Positions 1 through 12,680 are shown, counted from the stretch's first letter. The stretch: DNA of 64,000 nucleotides from Forficula auricularia (GCA_024734495.1 JALMQS010000085.1:25374920-25438919), one strand, 5' to 3'. Translations and numbers: made by a program. The notes: a model not told the origin generated them from the sequence alone.

Positions 1-231
1 TTAGTAGATATCTGGCGTTGAATAATTAGTGTTTCCAATTATTCTAGTTTAGTCTTAAAAAAAATATTACTCATAAGTATAATTAAAACTTAAAAATTGT
101 TTTCATGTCATAAATTGTATTTTAATTATTTTACTATTTATTTTCTTTTATATTAAATGATAGATTAGACTCAAAAATCGAATTCAAGTTATTATTTTAT
201 GCTTCAGAAGCTTTTACCAATCTTTCAACTA

Positions 232-403
232 ACTTATGAGAGGTGAACAAGTTAGGTTTCTCAAAAGGAAATATTAAAACAAATGTATGTTTTTTTTTTT
301 GAGTTTGATTCACTCACACTGAGTGAATCAAACTCAAAAAACATACATTTATTTTAATATTTCCTTTGTGAAACCTAACCTAGAAAATTCTCCTCATAAG
401 TTA
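232..403. repeat. Foldback MITE, arms of about 84 bp
   Basis: Near-perfect inverted repeat centred at about 318: GAGTTTGATTCACTCA against TGAGTGAATCAAACTC, extending out to TAACTTATGAG / CTCATAAGTTA. The open stretch at 323-535 is its translation and not a gene. Confidence 0.85.
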
Positions 404-409
404 CTTATA

Positions 410-450
410 ATGTTTCACCTAGAACCGACACCTAAATCCTTAAAAATCTT
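410..450 (+). repeat. Short dispersed repeat (TTTCACCTAGAACC family)
   Basis: TGTTTCACCTAGAACC then ACACCTAA. Further copies at 47757-47800 and 52880-52915, each next to other MITE-like sequence. Likely a shared terminal segment of a MITE family. Confidence 0.5.
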
Positions 451-1139
451 TCAACTGTTATTAAACGTTGTTTTAAATATTAATATCAGCAATTTTAGCA
501 CAATCCCCAAAACTAAAATAAAACCCGAATTTTAATCGCGGATAAACCTTGGGAGAATTAAATTATACTAAATGTCTAAGAATAACAAGAACATAATTTA
601 TTTAATATACTTTTTTCAGGCTGCATCTATTTTACTATTTTATTAAAAATTATATTATTTGATAAAACTTTTGGATTATAATATTATTTTATAATAAAGA
701 GATATATATAGCTATCTAAAATTTATAATAGACCTACAATAGTTTATTTTCTGTATAACCGATTAATAATATCAACTAATCAGAGGGCTTGATTTATTTA
801 AATTAGCGTTCACGTGTAATCACTGTTTCGAAAACACAGATGGATTAAATTCGAGTAACTTCACTAGCAACGCAATAAATAAACGAATTCCTAATGCTTT
901 TTCCTGAAAGTCACTCACAAAATAATCAAATCGAATAGATATTTTATTATCGATTTTACCTAGTTATACATCTCAAACTTGTTGAAAAACAAATCCTAGG
1001 TATCATTTTGACAGAAAATCCAATAAAATTGAAGTTGGTTTACTTATAGAATGACTACCGAATTTAGTAAAATTACCTTGTGGTATTTCGGATACAAAGG
1101 AGTAGTTTCACTAGGTAACATAATAGATAAACAAACTTA

Positions 1140-1640
1140 TGATGTTTTTGAAATTTACCCCCAAAAATATTTATTTAATTAATACATCTACACCTTTTCT
1201 ATGTATATTTCAGAAAACCCCAAATGTATTTCAGAATCCTCAATTGAATATTAGAAAACCACAATTGTATTTCAGAAATCTTACTTCAATTTTAGAAAAC
1301 CCCAATTGTATTTCAGAATTCTCAAATTCTAGAAAATTACAAATGTATTTCAGAAAATTGTCAATTGTTTATAGTTGTTTATACAATATACATATATGTT
1401 TATTTTTTGAAATACAATTGACATTTTCTGAAATATACTGAAATACAATTAAGATTTTCTGAATTTGAATTGAGAATTCTCAAATGCAATTGGGATTTTC
1501 TGAAATTAACTTGATATTTTCTGAAATAAAATTGGAAAATGTGTAGTCCTTGGTAGTATAAATTATTATTGAATATCATAAATAATAATTATACCTCGAC
1601 AACGAATAGTTATTATATCCTGATATAATAGGCGAGAGTA
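1140..1640 (+). repeat. Dispersed repeat copy A (interrupted)
   Basis: TTGAAATTTACCCC, AATTAATACATC, then after the foldback insertion TTATTATTGAATATCATAAA and a degenerate CGACA-GAATAGTTAT tail. Same order as copy B at 2268-2400. Confidence 0.7.
1188..1546. mobile_element. Foldback element built of short sub-repeats
   Basis: The left half holds repeated forward units CAATTGTATTTCAGAAA; the right half holds the same unit inverted (TTTCTGAAATACAATTG), centred near 1385. The ends are CTACACCTTTTC and GAAAATGTGTAG. Comparison with the related sequence at 2268-2400, which lacks it, shows it is an insertion. Confidence 0.75.
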
Positions 1641-1704
1641 AAACTTGTCGAAACTTTTATACTGGTATATTACATTTGTTTGTTGGTTTTCTTGGTGTCT
1701 CTTA

Positions 1705-2025
1705 TTTATTGAAGGAGACAATAAAAGAGTGTGTCTTCTCCTGGAAATATAAATTTTATAACGAGACTATAGTTTTTAAAAATAGCCGCGCAAATAAAAA
1801 CCTCATTAACGCCACCTACAGGCAAAAAATAAAACAAGTATAAATGGCAATTCTTAACTTGGCCACATGAAAAACTTTAACCTTCCATTCATAAATTAAT
1901 TCCTGTGAATCTATTGTAATAGACTGATGAAGACGGCAAAGCCCTCGAAACTATAGTCTCGTTATAAATAAATAAAATTTATAATTCCAGCATAAGACAC
2001 ACTCTTTTATTGTTTCCTTCAATAT
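1705..2025. mobile_element. Inverted-repeat element with hammerhead-like motif
   Basis: The arm at 1708-1774 (ATTGAAGGAGACAATAAAAG...ACTATAGTTT) pairs with 1949-2023. Between them lies about 170 bp. An inverted, partial terminal repeat next to a hammerhead-like core resembles Penelope-type retroelement ends, but no reverse transcriptase is present. Confidence 0.6.
1908..1972 (+). ncRNA. Hammerhead-ribozyme-like motif
   Basis: CTGATGA (1924-1930), a GACGGC-AAA-GCCCTC stem II, GAAA (1947-1950), a two-pair stem III closed by TATA, then GTC (1956-1958) as the cleavage triplet. Stem I can form from TTATAA (1962-1967) with TTGTAA upstream, across an internal loop. One extra A before stem II departs from the canonical core. 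A decayed copy is near 47230. Confidence 0.4.
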
Positions 2026-2267
2026 ATAAAAATTCTGTTACCCTCGGCAAAAAACTTTCAATTTAATGTCTCTTATTTACAATAATTATTCAATCCAATT
2101 GAATTTCAATCAAACGCAGAGTTTTCACATGGTTATCATGTCCCCACCAGATTGAGTATTGGAGGGGTTCAATGAAATCAGCTCATGTTTTCGTTCCCTC
2201 CCGGGGATAGTCCGGGTCCTTGGACAAAAAGAGACGCCCACACTGGAAATAAATTATATTGTTGTTG

Positions 2268-2400
2268 AAATTTACCCCAAAAAATAATCCAGATTTATTT
2301 GATTAATAACATCCTTAATAGTATACATTATTATTGAATATCGTAAATAATAATCATATCACGACATTGAATAGTTATACCTATATCCTGATATAGGTCA
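2268..2400 (+). repeat. Dispersed repeat copy B (interrupted by RTE LINE)
   Basis: Direct copy of 1140-1640 without the foldback insertion, but cut at its right end by the RTE insertion at 2399. Confidence 0.7.
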
Positions 2401-2745
2401 TCATCATTGAGTATACAGTCCTAAGACTCGGTTTGATGCAACAGTCCGTCTCCACCTGACTCTGTCCTCCGCCAGCTGTTTGGAACCTCTCTAAATGTCT
2501 GGCATCCCATATCCCCAATTATTTGGTTGAAATATTCTAATCTGGGTCTTCCCCTTCCCCTTTTTCTTTCCCACCTCCCCCTCCAAGATATCCCCAAGCA
2601 GTCCCCCATGTCTCAGTGTGTGCCCCATCATCTGACCTCTTCTCTTCTTCAGACTCTTCCACAAGGTTCTTCTTTCTCCGATTTTCTCCAAGAACTTTCC
2701 AAGAAGTTCCAAGAAGCTCCTTTCCAAGAAGTTCTTGGAAGTTCT
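2399..2745 (-). mobile_element. 5'-truncated RTE LINE insertion with 10-bp target duplication
   Basis: Matches the 3' end of the LINE at 58930-59215 almost base for base, same strand. TGATATAGGT stands on both sides (2389-2398 and 2746-2755), as expected for target-primed insertion. Its 5' edge carries extra copies of a CCAAGAAGTTC unit not seen in the longer copy. Confidence 0.85.
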
Positions 2746-3787
2746 TGATATAGGTATAAAAGTCTTTACCAAAATTCAACCACTCCGCCTAATCACTCTC
2801 TCTTCCCATAAATTCCATCGCTACCGGTTCTTGTTAGCAACCTTTTTACTTATTTATTAATTACATTTACATTATACTGGTTTATTTATTTCGCTCGTCT
2901 TGACATGTTTTTTATTTAAGACAATGGCTGGCTACACGACATGCTATATGTATATTAAATATGACTGAGGAATAATTGATCAGTGACACGCTAGAGTTTT
3001 TTGTTTTTGTTGTTTGTACAAACTTAATTCCACTAATTCGAACTTAGATCGGTGTTTCTATCCCTAAGGCCCCTGCCACCTCCCTCAAATTCATTTCACA
3101 CCTTTAATTAATTCTTGATTATTTGTTTATATGATTGAAATCTGCTCCGATGCCAATTGATGACTATCGGAAGAAATAATCAAATCGATATTTTCCATTT
3201 ATCAATTAATTTCTCATTTTCAAAGGGAAATTCAATTTATAATTGGATATTAGAACTTTTTCAATAAATGAAGGGGATAAGAATAAAAACCACCCTTTTT
3301 CTATTTTTCTTCCATTATTCGAATCTTTTCAAAACTCAGGGAGTCATTTCTATTAAATTGATTACATTCACGAGTAAGCATCAACGAACAAGGCATTGCT
3401 ATTGTTACAAGACATCATTATAAATGAGTTGAAACTTTGTTACTGGGTTTTGGAATTTACAATTACTTCATTTTTACTAAAATCTTTTAAAATTTTTTGA
3501 TATAAGGCACATTTTTATTATAATAATATATTTATTAATCACTGCATAAATATATTAATAATTTCAATACACGACGTTCACTACGTCTTTGTTCCGCAGA
3601 GACATAAATTACCATCAGCTCAGTTATAGTTATAGGACAGTAGACTAAGATGACGGAACACATGGTGAGACGTTACGCGTCTACAAATTCACCTTTAGCT
3701 TTGTAATACTTTATTTTAAATATCTTAATTATTTACATTAATCACAACGCTATATGATTAATTTAACGGTTTTTTTTGTTTGTTTTT

Positions 3788-4585
3788 TTATAATGATATT
3801 GATACAAAAAGTTGCACCAAGAAGGTACAACCTCTGTAGTCCGTGGTGGACCCTTGTAACGTGAAGATAAGGGGAGATTTAGGGATTGGGTAGCAGTCGA
3901 AGGTATCTGTGGATGCTGGTCTTGAAAGAGTGAAGGTTATAAGTTGCTGGAAAGACGGTCTGGGGAAGAGAGTTCAGTCTCTAGATGTCATAGGGATAAA
4001 TGAATTGGCGAAATGCGTTTGTTCGATTAGTATCTAGTTTAAGCGCGTAGGGGTGTTGAATTTTAGAAAATCGTGTATCTCGCGCAAATGAAGCCTTTGG
4101 TGGGATTATCGATTTTATTTCGTCAGAACAAAAGCCATGGTAATATCTATAAAAAAGGGAAAGGGCGGAGACAGATCTACGATGGGCTAGGGAGTCGAGA
4201 GTGTCAGTTAATGTAGGATCGCCTATCAGTCTGATAGCTCGCCTCTGAATTGCATCTAAGGTATTAAGAGAATACTTGGAGGCCCCTCTCCACAAATGCG
4301 AGCAATATTCAAGACAGGGGCGAATTTGAGCCTTGTATAATACAAAGTTGAGTGGGGGTGAAAAATCGTTTGGTTCGGAAGAGAAAGCCAAGCTTACATG
4401 CTGCAGCTTTTGCTACTGAGATAATATGGTCATTCCAAGAGAGGTCAGAACCTAAGGTGACACCTAACATTGATATTTTATTACGGAATTCCAATGAGCT
4501 CGAATCAAAGGAAATGTCCGGAATGTTTCTATCTGCGCGCCTAGAAATTAGGCAGCATTGTGTTTTGCTAGCATTAACTATTAAT
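3788..4585 (-). mobile_element. Jockey-like LINE, 3' fragment
   Basis: Reverse transcriptase C-terminal region. NASKTQCCLIS and SMLGVTLGSDLSWNDHI near the 5' side; then, after one frameshift near 4350, LYKAQIRPCLEYCSH and IQRRAIRLIGDP. These are thumb and C-terminal motifs of jockey-type elements. The 3' side ends at a T-rich stretch (A-rich on its own strand). 5'-truncated and inactive. Confidence 0.85.
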
Positions 4586-4842
4586 TATTAATTTATAAAC
4601 TCGAAAACTAATTGAAATTTTGGTTCATATTCGTATTCTACCGAGAAATCTACTATTGATAGCATATTTGAAATGTCTCGTTTGAATAAATTAAGAAAAC
4701 TAATCACTGGCGTAACTAAGATCACCCCCTCCTTTCCTAGAACATTAAGTTCACCTTTCTTCCTAATCCGCCTATTTTAAAATTATTTTGCGGGGGTTGA
4801 ACGCGTTGCCGCCTAAGGGCTGCTAGGGCGTTATTTTCGAAA

Positions 4843-5009
4843 CAGCAAGTAATAAGAAATGGTGGATTTCCTTCAGATTTCTAATATACAAATATCTCGC
4901 TTTGATATTTTAAATATGTACGATATTTGTGTTTCGGACATAATTTATTTTCATATTAGAAATCTAAGGAAAATCCAACATTTTATTCATTATCACTTGT
5001 TTTATATTT
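4843..5009. repeat. Foldback MITE
   Basis: Arms CAAGTAATAAGAAATGGTGG... and ...ATTCATTATCACTTG pair along about 45 bp, including GATTTCTAATAT / ATATTAGAAATC. The short open stretch through it (4859-5041) is its translation. Confidence 0.75.
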
Positions 5010-5057
5010 TTCTTAGGGAAAGTGGTGTAGGTTTTAGGTGAAACATGATATTAATTA

Positions 5058-5260
5058 ATAAAGTAAAGGGGCTGTAGTTTGACAGTGAATGAAATAAAAC
5101 TCAAAGAGGTTTATACAGATTAAAAACTTAATAAAGTAAAGGGGGGTGTAGTTTCACAGTGAATTAAATAAAACTCAAAGAGGTTTATACAAACTCAATA
5201 TATTTCAGATTATTAGTCCATCATCAGGAGTTTACAGATTAAAAACTTGTTTTATACTTA
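5058..5260 (+). repeat. Imperfect tandem duplication
   Basis: TAATAAAGTAAAGGGG...AAACTCAAAGAGGTTTATAC occurs twice (about 5058-5120 and 5130-5190). CAGATTAAAAACTT also occurs twice. The second unit continues with CTCAATATATTTCAG, related to the MITE at 25540. Confidence 0.65.
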
Positions 5261-8200
5261 AACTCACCAGGATCGAATTTCGTCAGAAATTCGGAATTGG
5301 ACCTTAGCAGATCTCGTTTCTTCATTAATACTGGCATTTTCAGGGTATTTCTAATTAAAGTTTGCTTTAAACAAATTGTCAAAAACTAACAAGGACTTAG
5401 GTATCTGTTTTAGTTTGCATTTAATTTGATTTGTTGGTGAAGGAGCCGTTTATGTTATTTTGAAATAAAAGCTATTGTTTATGCATACAATATTGAATAC
5501 ACGTAAATTTATTCTTAAAGGAATATCTGAACGGTTAGATGGATTTTATGTATGGATTGCAAAATCTGCGTGAGTCTCTTTGAAATTTTCTCGTTGATTA
5601 GTTTAGAGGAGTCCTTTCTTTTTTCTTATTCCGCCAATTGCTCGCTTCTTCGAACAAAAGTTTCTTCAACGAAGGCTCATCTTGAATAATTCAGTAGATT
5701 AAATTTCGCGACAACTTGACAGCAAAATTTACGGTCGATTTCGCGGTTTTCTCCTCAACTTCTTCACTCATTCTTTGACGGGGGATGTTACTAAATATAT
5801 TTTAATTACTTGATAATTTTTTTCAAAAATGGTTAAAATTCCTACTTAATATACAATTTTATAGATGCATATACCATTTATTCCATTAAATATTACTAAA
5901 GATAACAGACTTATGGTCACTTTGTCCACCATCAGTCAAAAGGCGGAATGGCTACCAAAAACAAAGTGGAATAGTCAGCTAATAAGTGAGCAAACTAACT
6001 TATTTTAATTCTAAACTCAGCTCGGCTAAAAACCGAACTAGATAAGCCTAAAATTCAGTTTGGTGTCATAGCTTTGATCATTCATTTTTTCTTCACTAGC
6101 TTATCAGCCTAACTCAGCCATCCACCAGATCTCTGTGCAGACAAAGATGGTCGAGATCTGACAGCTACTTTAACTCCAAGATTAAATGGAAATGGACACA
6201 CTGTCCCTAAAACATTAATTACTTCCACTCACATTAAAAGTTGAAGTATTGGATTGGGTCCAAAACGGAGCCATTAACTGTCTGTAAATTGCATTTGCAG
6301 TGTGGCAGAGATATCTTTACAATCTCAGAGAATTTACTGCTTTGTCTGGGTATTGGCTGTAGATAGCAAGGATTTTAATCAATCAGCTCTCCAGAAGCAA
6401 TAACAATTTATTTTAAATTTTCCCCATTAGTAATCACATATTTTCTCAATTGTTCGGTGGGGTTTATTTATATAGATTTATTTGAAACAATCCTTATATT
6501 TTTGGATTGCTTAATTTAATTATAATAAAAACAGGCTTAATTTATATCGTGTCCACACTACCATATAGTTAAGGCCTCAGGAAAGGAGTGGAAAAGTCGC
6601 TTCTTTTTTTCATATTTTTTTTAGCTTCTATCCATAGATATCACGATGGGCTGAGTAGAGTGTGTGTGGAAGATTTGTTCAAGTGGGGGCATCTTCAATA
6701 GGATTTATTAAAACCCCTAACTAAAGTTTGTTTTTGTTGCCTTGACATACACTCAAACATATTATCTAATAAATTTGTGGCACACTATGCTTTTTTTTGT
6801 TTATAAGTTAATTTTTGGGCGTGTTAAACCTATAAGTATTGATAAAAATTCAATATTTTCGGGATTCGAGATACTCACTTGTTTCTTTATATTTAATATA
6901 ATTATATTAAGTAAGTTTTTTCTTCGATTATTAGAGATGATAAGAAAATTAAGAAGAAATCCAAATTGTCTATAAATTATCAATAAATAAATGAAACGTA
7001 ATCAGTGCCAAAGTGTCTAGCTATCATTATCATTTTTGGGAATTTAATATTTTGATTAATTTTTTTTATACTTGGAAAATTAAGTAAACTTCCTAATTGA
7101 TATTAAATAATATCATAAATAAAATTAGAAAGATACTGAGTATTGCAATTTTAAATACATAAAATGAGCAGGAATCAGTCTTGTTTTTAATCTATTTATC
7201 TATTAAAACAGCCTGTGGAAAGGAACTCATATGGATTTTGAATTACTCGGTTTATTTTCGTTCCAAGTGCACTGGATATGAAATGCAAATAGTTCCATTA
7301 AACATCGTGTGATCTCTTGATTTTGTTTTTTCGCAACACTTTTTCCATTCAAATTAGCATACTCTCTATCAACAATTTCTTTCACGTTTCCCTCTCGTCA
7401 GTTCAAGTCGAATTCCATTTAATCAAGAGGAAGGAGAGGAGGTTATTTTCCAACAGCTGTTTTGCATTTAAGTGAGAAAAAGGGTGAGAAAGGGTTCGCT
7501 TTTGCTTTTTTGAATAGATTTTCAGTGAATTCAACTGGAAAATAAAAAAGAAAAAAATCAATTAAATTCAAATTAGATATCCATTCACTTTGAACTATCA
7601 CTAACAAATTAATATATTCCGAGCGTCTATATAAATTTTTGTGCTAAAACGAGTCATTTATAAATTATTTTTAAAAGTCAAGTCCACTACTGTATAAAAA
7701 GTTTAATTTAAATCGTCTATTTAATTCATTTTATATTAAACTTGAAAAATCATCATTTGTTTTTCACTTAAAAATTTGTATATATCTTCAATGCATCACC
7801 CCCCCCCCCCACACACACCTTCCCCTGTGAAGGCTACCCCTGCTTATTACACTTTTATAAATATTTATTTTATTATTGCCATTGCAGAATCGAGTGGCTG
7901 TTGAGGGACTTTTCAACCAGGGATGCTGTTCAAAAAAGTACCCTTCATTTTTTGAAATTTTATTTTAAACTTTGCTTTTTATTGCAAATTTCATCGAATA
8001 TGGCATAATTTTTGTTTTTTTCAAATTTAACATTAGATTTTTAAAAAATATATTTTGGGACCTTCGCCCAAACGGATACTGCTTTGTGTGAGTGAGGGCA
8101 GGAGCCAGAAATTAATTCTTGTAACTTAAACTCCACTTCGACCATCTTCCACAATGAATCAGACTGTCCAATAAGAAAATCTTAAATTTCTCCTAATTCT

Positions 8201-8720
8201 ATTGCTATAAGCAAGCTAGACTTGACTATAGCACTCTTAGATATTTTCGATCTTATCTATTGAGAGTTCTTAGAAATGGATTAGTCCAAAAATTCTCGAA
8301 TCATCTTTATTTATTCCTTTTTTGTATTATAATAGTTCCTCTCAGCGAGAACAATTTTTATTCGACTAAAACTCGTTTGGACTTGTCTTTCACATGCTTG
8401 AACTAGAAGATATACCAGGCAGAGACTTCAAACCTTCTATCCGCACCCTTTTCGGAAAATCATTCATTTTAATTGCCTCTTGAAACTATGCAACAATTTT
8501 ATTTCATTTCGAGAAACAATATATTTTTCAAAACAAAAAAATGTTGTTTTTTTATAGAAGTATTTGAAAAAACGAATAATAATTTGAAAATTTAAAGATT
8601 CACCCGAAATTTTGAAGTCGACGTTATCTATTTATGAAATCTATTATTTGAAATTTTTGGGATGCGCCACTGATAATATATTACAAAACATTACAATGCT
8701 ACTCCTGCTCACTTCCACTC
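5261..8720. other. AT-rich non-coding stretch
   Basis: No exon-like open frame, no strong inverted repeat and no recognisable element on either strand. A C-run of 12 lies at 7799-7810, followed by ACACACACAC. Confidence 0.6.
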
Positions 8721-8739
8721 AAATTTGACAATCACGAAG

Positions 8740-8800
8740 GCTCCGGCGAGGTTCGAACCAATGAATTCTTATGATACTCATTGTATCAGCCAACAAAATC
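8740..8800 (-). repeat. tRNA-like promoter remnant (possible SINE head)
   Basis: On the minus strand TTGGCTGATACAATG (A-box-like) is followed about 20 nt later by GGTTCGAACC (B box, 8750-8759). No matching acceptor stem, so not a functional tRNA. Confidence 0.4.
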
Positions 8801-9947
8801 ATCACAACTCATATCGAGACCCTATGACATTGGGATTAAGTTGATTACTACATACGTTATGGCACCGGCAGATATTTTATTATGTTTATAACATGAATAC
8901 AAACTCAGCCCGGACCCGTGGTTTTCAATGTTTTTCATTTATAAATAATTTATAAATGACTTAATAATTACAATGGAATTTTCGCATATAAATATGAATT
9001 CACGCTCTAAGAATATATTTTTCAGGTTGAAATTAAAAAGATAATTTCCAAGATAAAATAACTATAATTTATAAATTAATGCATTTCTTATTATTTTATT
9101 TTTTAATTTTCCTATCGACTCTCGTGTTTGTGTTAATAATTGCACACCCCACCAGATAATTCCCATTTTTTGGACATGCAGCTTTAAAAACTAATTAAAC
9201 TTTGATTTGCATTCGAGATAATCTCCTTGTATCTTAAAATAATTATTTGCCGTATATTTAATGAATTAATGTGCGAACGAGATTATATCATCTAATAACC
9301 TTTATATTTCTATCCAACTACATGATTAAAATCACCAGTGGACTTGTTATAGAAAAAACATTTTCATTTAATATGGGCTTGTATTCTTTTTTTTTGCAAT
9401 TTTTCTTTTGATATATTCTAATCCTAATGGAGTTTTCATCAAATATATTACATTTCCTTTTGTATTTAAATATTTAAAGTTGATAATGAGTCAGAGATTT
9501 TATTAAAAATTTCAATTCATGTATATATCTAGGAAGTTGAATTTTGACACAACGAATACTAAATTTTAAAATTTTTAGCAAACAATAGAAATATTGACAC
9601 ACGTTCAACTCACTAATAGAATATCAATCTTACTACTTAAAAACTTATATATCCTCATTATTCCTAAGAATTACAAATTCTTTGGACATTTCATGTAGAA
9701 AATTTGGTGATCAGATTGATAATTTATATTTTCGACCACCCAGAGTTAATATAAAAATAATTGAAATTTTCTATTGATTATTTTTAGTGCCAATTAAAAA
9801 GCTGGATAAAGCTAAATTAGCTTGTATCTACTATTTAGAATTTAGATGATAAAACCGTATTAATTCAAGTAACTACTTTAAGAATGTAATTAAAAGCAAA
9901 TCATTATTATTTTTTTTTTAATATTCTCAAAATATTTTCAATTTAAA

Positions 9948-10382
9948 TACAAGCTGGGGCATAAAGATCTTCCACATTTTGAAGACGTATAAAAAAATGA
10001 AAAAATATATTTTTGAAAAGAACATAAAATAATTTTTTTTTAATGTGTTTTAAACATTAACATGGGGGGAGTCAAAAATGAAAATTCTAGCCCTTTCGAC
10101 CAAACTATGTATACAAAATTTGGTAAGTTTTTGCATTTCTAGTCTTCTTAGGGCCCACAGAATATGTATTCAAAATTTGATTGAGTTTGGTCGAAAGAGG
10201 CTAGAATTTTCATTTTTGACCCCCCCCCTCCCTTTTTTTGTCTGATAATGTTTAAAAGACATTAAAAAAAAATTATTTCATGATCTTTTCAAAAATATAT
10301 TTAGCTTTTTCTAGTTAAATTTTTTCATTTTTTTATACCTCATCAAAATGTGGTCGATCTTTATGCCCCACCCTGTCCTGTA
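9948..10382. mobile_element. Palindromic MITE containing satellite-related sequence
   Basis: Arms pair almost end to end: TGGGGCATAAAGATC on the left against GATCTTTATGCCCCA on the right. The inner arms hold GTCAAAAATGAAAATTCTAG, TCGACCAAACT and GTATACAAAATTTG, which match the satellite unit. TA stands at both edges, suggesting Tc1/mariner-type insertion. No coding capacity. Confidence 0.8.
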
Positions 10383-10389
10383 TAAGTCA

Positions 10390-12345
10390 GACGTTTTAGT
10401 TATTGGGTTTTAAGTATCAAACTTTCTTCATAATAAGAAATTCTGTTAATCTGAAAAAAATAATCAAACCGCGAGGGGCGATGATTAAAATCATCAAACT
10501 AACAACATTATTTTATTAATCTAAATTACAAGAAGCAAAATACATACAATCCTATAAAATTGACGTGCTCCTGAGTTGTATAAACATATCCTCGTTTATT
10601 TTTGTAGCTGTTAGCAAATTTTTTTGAAATTTATTGATACTTCGTTTCGAATCGGTACACGATTTCCCAACCTCTTATTATGGTCCCTCTACACTATATA
10701 GGTCATCATGGGCCAATTTAAACATTCACCATTGTGTAGAGGGGGTTTGCTTGTAGATGGTGCGAATTTCGGAGTGCTTCATTTTTGATCACTAATTCTC
10801 GTAGTTTCTTCTAAAAATTGAATATTTTGATTGGTTTTTATTTTTTCCTTTCCACAAACCATCGTAATTAATTTCGGATCAGGGCAGTTTAAGTTCTGAC
10901 TAAAACAAAGTCCGATGTGGAATGTGCTTAATTTTAAATTCCTGCTTTCATGAAAAACACTCAATTTCAAAATTCAACATTTTATATATGTGGGAACTGA
11001 ACTCTTCACTGATCCCTGCGTGTTGTTTCCATGTGGCTTGTTGCGTTATTTGTGTCTAGGGTAGGAGATTTATCAAATAAAAGTTTCACTTATAAGATAA
11101 AATATTTATTAACAAGTATAATATTCTATATACAGGTGAATGACAACTTTCGTTAATTATAAAGACGTTATAATAGTATTATCGTTATTCGTTTGAGAGA
11201 GTAAAGGAGTTGAATCTATCGTGTATCGTAATGCGTGTGTTTGTGTGACTGCTTGGAAGTGTCGTTAGCAAGTGTAGCTCGTTTGATGGTCAGATTGCAA
11301 GTGTAGCTAGAGCTCTCGTAGACATCATCTCATAAGGGTAGTGGGAGAATACATCATGTGACAAATATTATCAATTACGGGTCGAATTCAAACAGCCACG
11401 TAGAGGGATCTTTCCTTATTCATGACTTACCCACTCAAGTTTCAGACAATGCTCCTTGTTTGTCGAAAAGAATGAAATACCTTTGCAAGGGTTCGTTTGT
11501 CGTGCGGAAAGGGCCTTAGGTCGTGGAAACCAGTAGACCGTTAGATCTGTGTTGAAAATGACCGTAATTAAAAAATTTCTTTAACAATATTTCAACCCTG
11601 CATATATAACAGAGTATTTGTAATTCTCTAGTCAAAAGCTATATAACAATCAAATTTGGTGTCTACGCAGAAACCTCATCGCTCTCTTTGATACTAATTT
11701 TAAATTATAATGTGTGAACTTCTACTAAAATACAACAAGTTAGTTATTTACCGCTACTCCGCTCTGTGTGCGAGTGTTTAATTAGCATTGTTTATTTACA
11801 CAGATATTTTGATGAGTGACTTCTTCAGTAAAAGTTTTGATGGCTTGAATCCAAACAAACAACTTATATGTGCTGAGAGCCGGAATCTATTTCATTAGAA
11901 TATCTTTTTAAAACACTTCAAATTATGTGAAGGAAAGATTGAATTGTCTAATCTAATGGCATCCCAACAAACTATTTAAATTCTATATTTCTCTTTCACT
12001 AGTAATCTCTTATGTTTCTCTAACCATTCAACTTAATGTAATGCGTTATGTGAACAATATCGAAATATATTATTATTCAATGAATACCTACTTATATCTG
12101 AGAGCTTACTGAATATTTTAGGAGCCCTATCCAACTTTTAAGAGCATATTATAACTATCAAGATGCACTTCTAACTTTATTAGATAAAATAATTTTATTC
12201 TTCAAAATTCAATCGTTAATATTTATTTATAATACTATAATATGAATCGTTTCCATGATTTATAAATTTAATTGAAGTTGGTAGCCAAGTATGTTGACAA
12301 AACATTTTTTTTAAACAAAAAATTAATGAAGTTTTTATAAGTTTC
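10390..12345. other. Non-coding stretch, nothing recognised
   Basis: AT-rich, with a less AT-rich part at about 11000-11560 that has no open frame and no matching terminal repeats. Nothing further can be supported. Confidence 0.55.
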
Positions 12346-12354
12346 GTTGAATAT

Positions 12355-12680
12355 AGATGCTTTCGATTTCATCAGGAACTTAGATTTTATATTTAGTATT
12401 AATTGAGATGCATGAATTAAAATTTGTTACCTTATTTTCGATTTCATCAGGAACTTAGATTTTATAGTATTAATTGAGATGCATGAATTAAAATTCGTTA
12501 TCATTAAAATAGAGAGGAAAACCATAACTAATCATATTATAATTATAAAAAATCATTATTTGTCTAGTTATGGATTTCTCTCGTTATTCTAATAATGACA
12601 AATTTTAATTTATTAAATAAATTCATACGTGACATTTAAAACAATAAAATCTAAGCTGCTCATGAAGCGAAATATATCGA
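12355..12680. mobile_element. Foldback element with duplicated arm
   Basis: TTTCGATTTCATCAGGAACT through GAATTAAAATT occurs twice in tandem (12365-12430, 12438-12500). The inner arm GTTATCATTAAAATAGAGAG pairs with CTCGTTATTCTAATAATGAC near 12580. The outer AAATCTAAG-CTCATGAAGCGAAA on the right is the inverted counterpart of the left end. Confidence 0.65.

Noticed and set aside
8740..8800. Functional tRNA gene
   Set aside because: B box present, but the acceptor stem cannot pair and the anticodon arm is not formed.
11000..11560. Possible LTR or degraded gene
   Set aside because: Composition is less AT-rich, but I found no paired terminal repeats, primer-binding site or coding frame.
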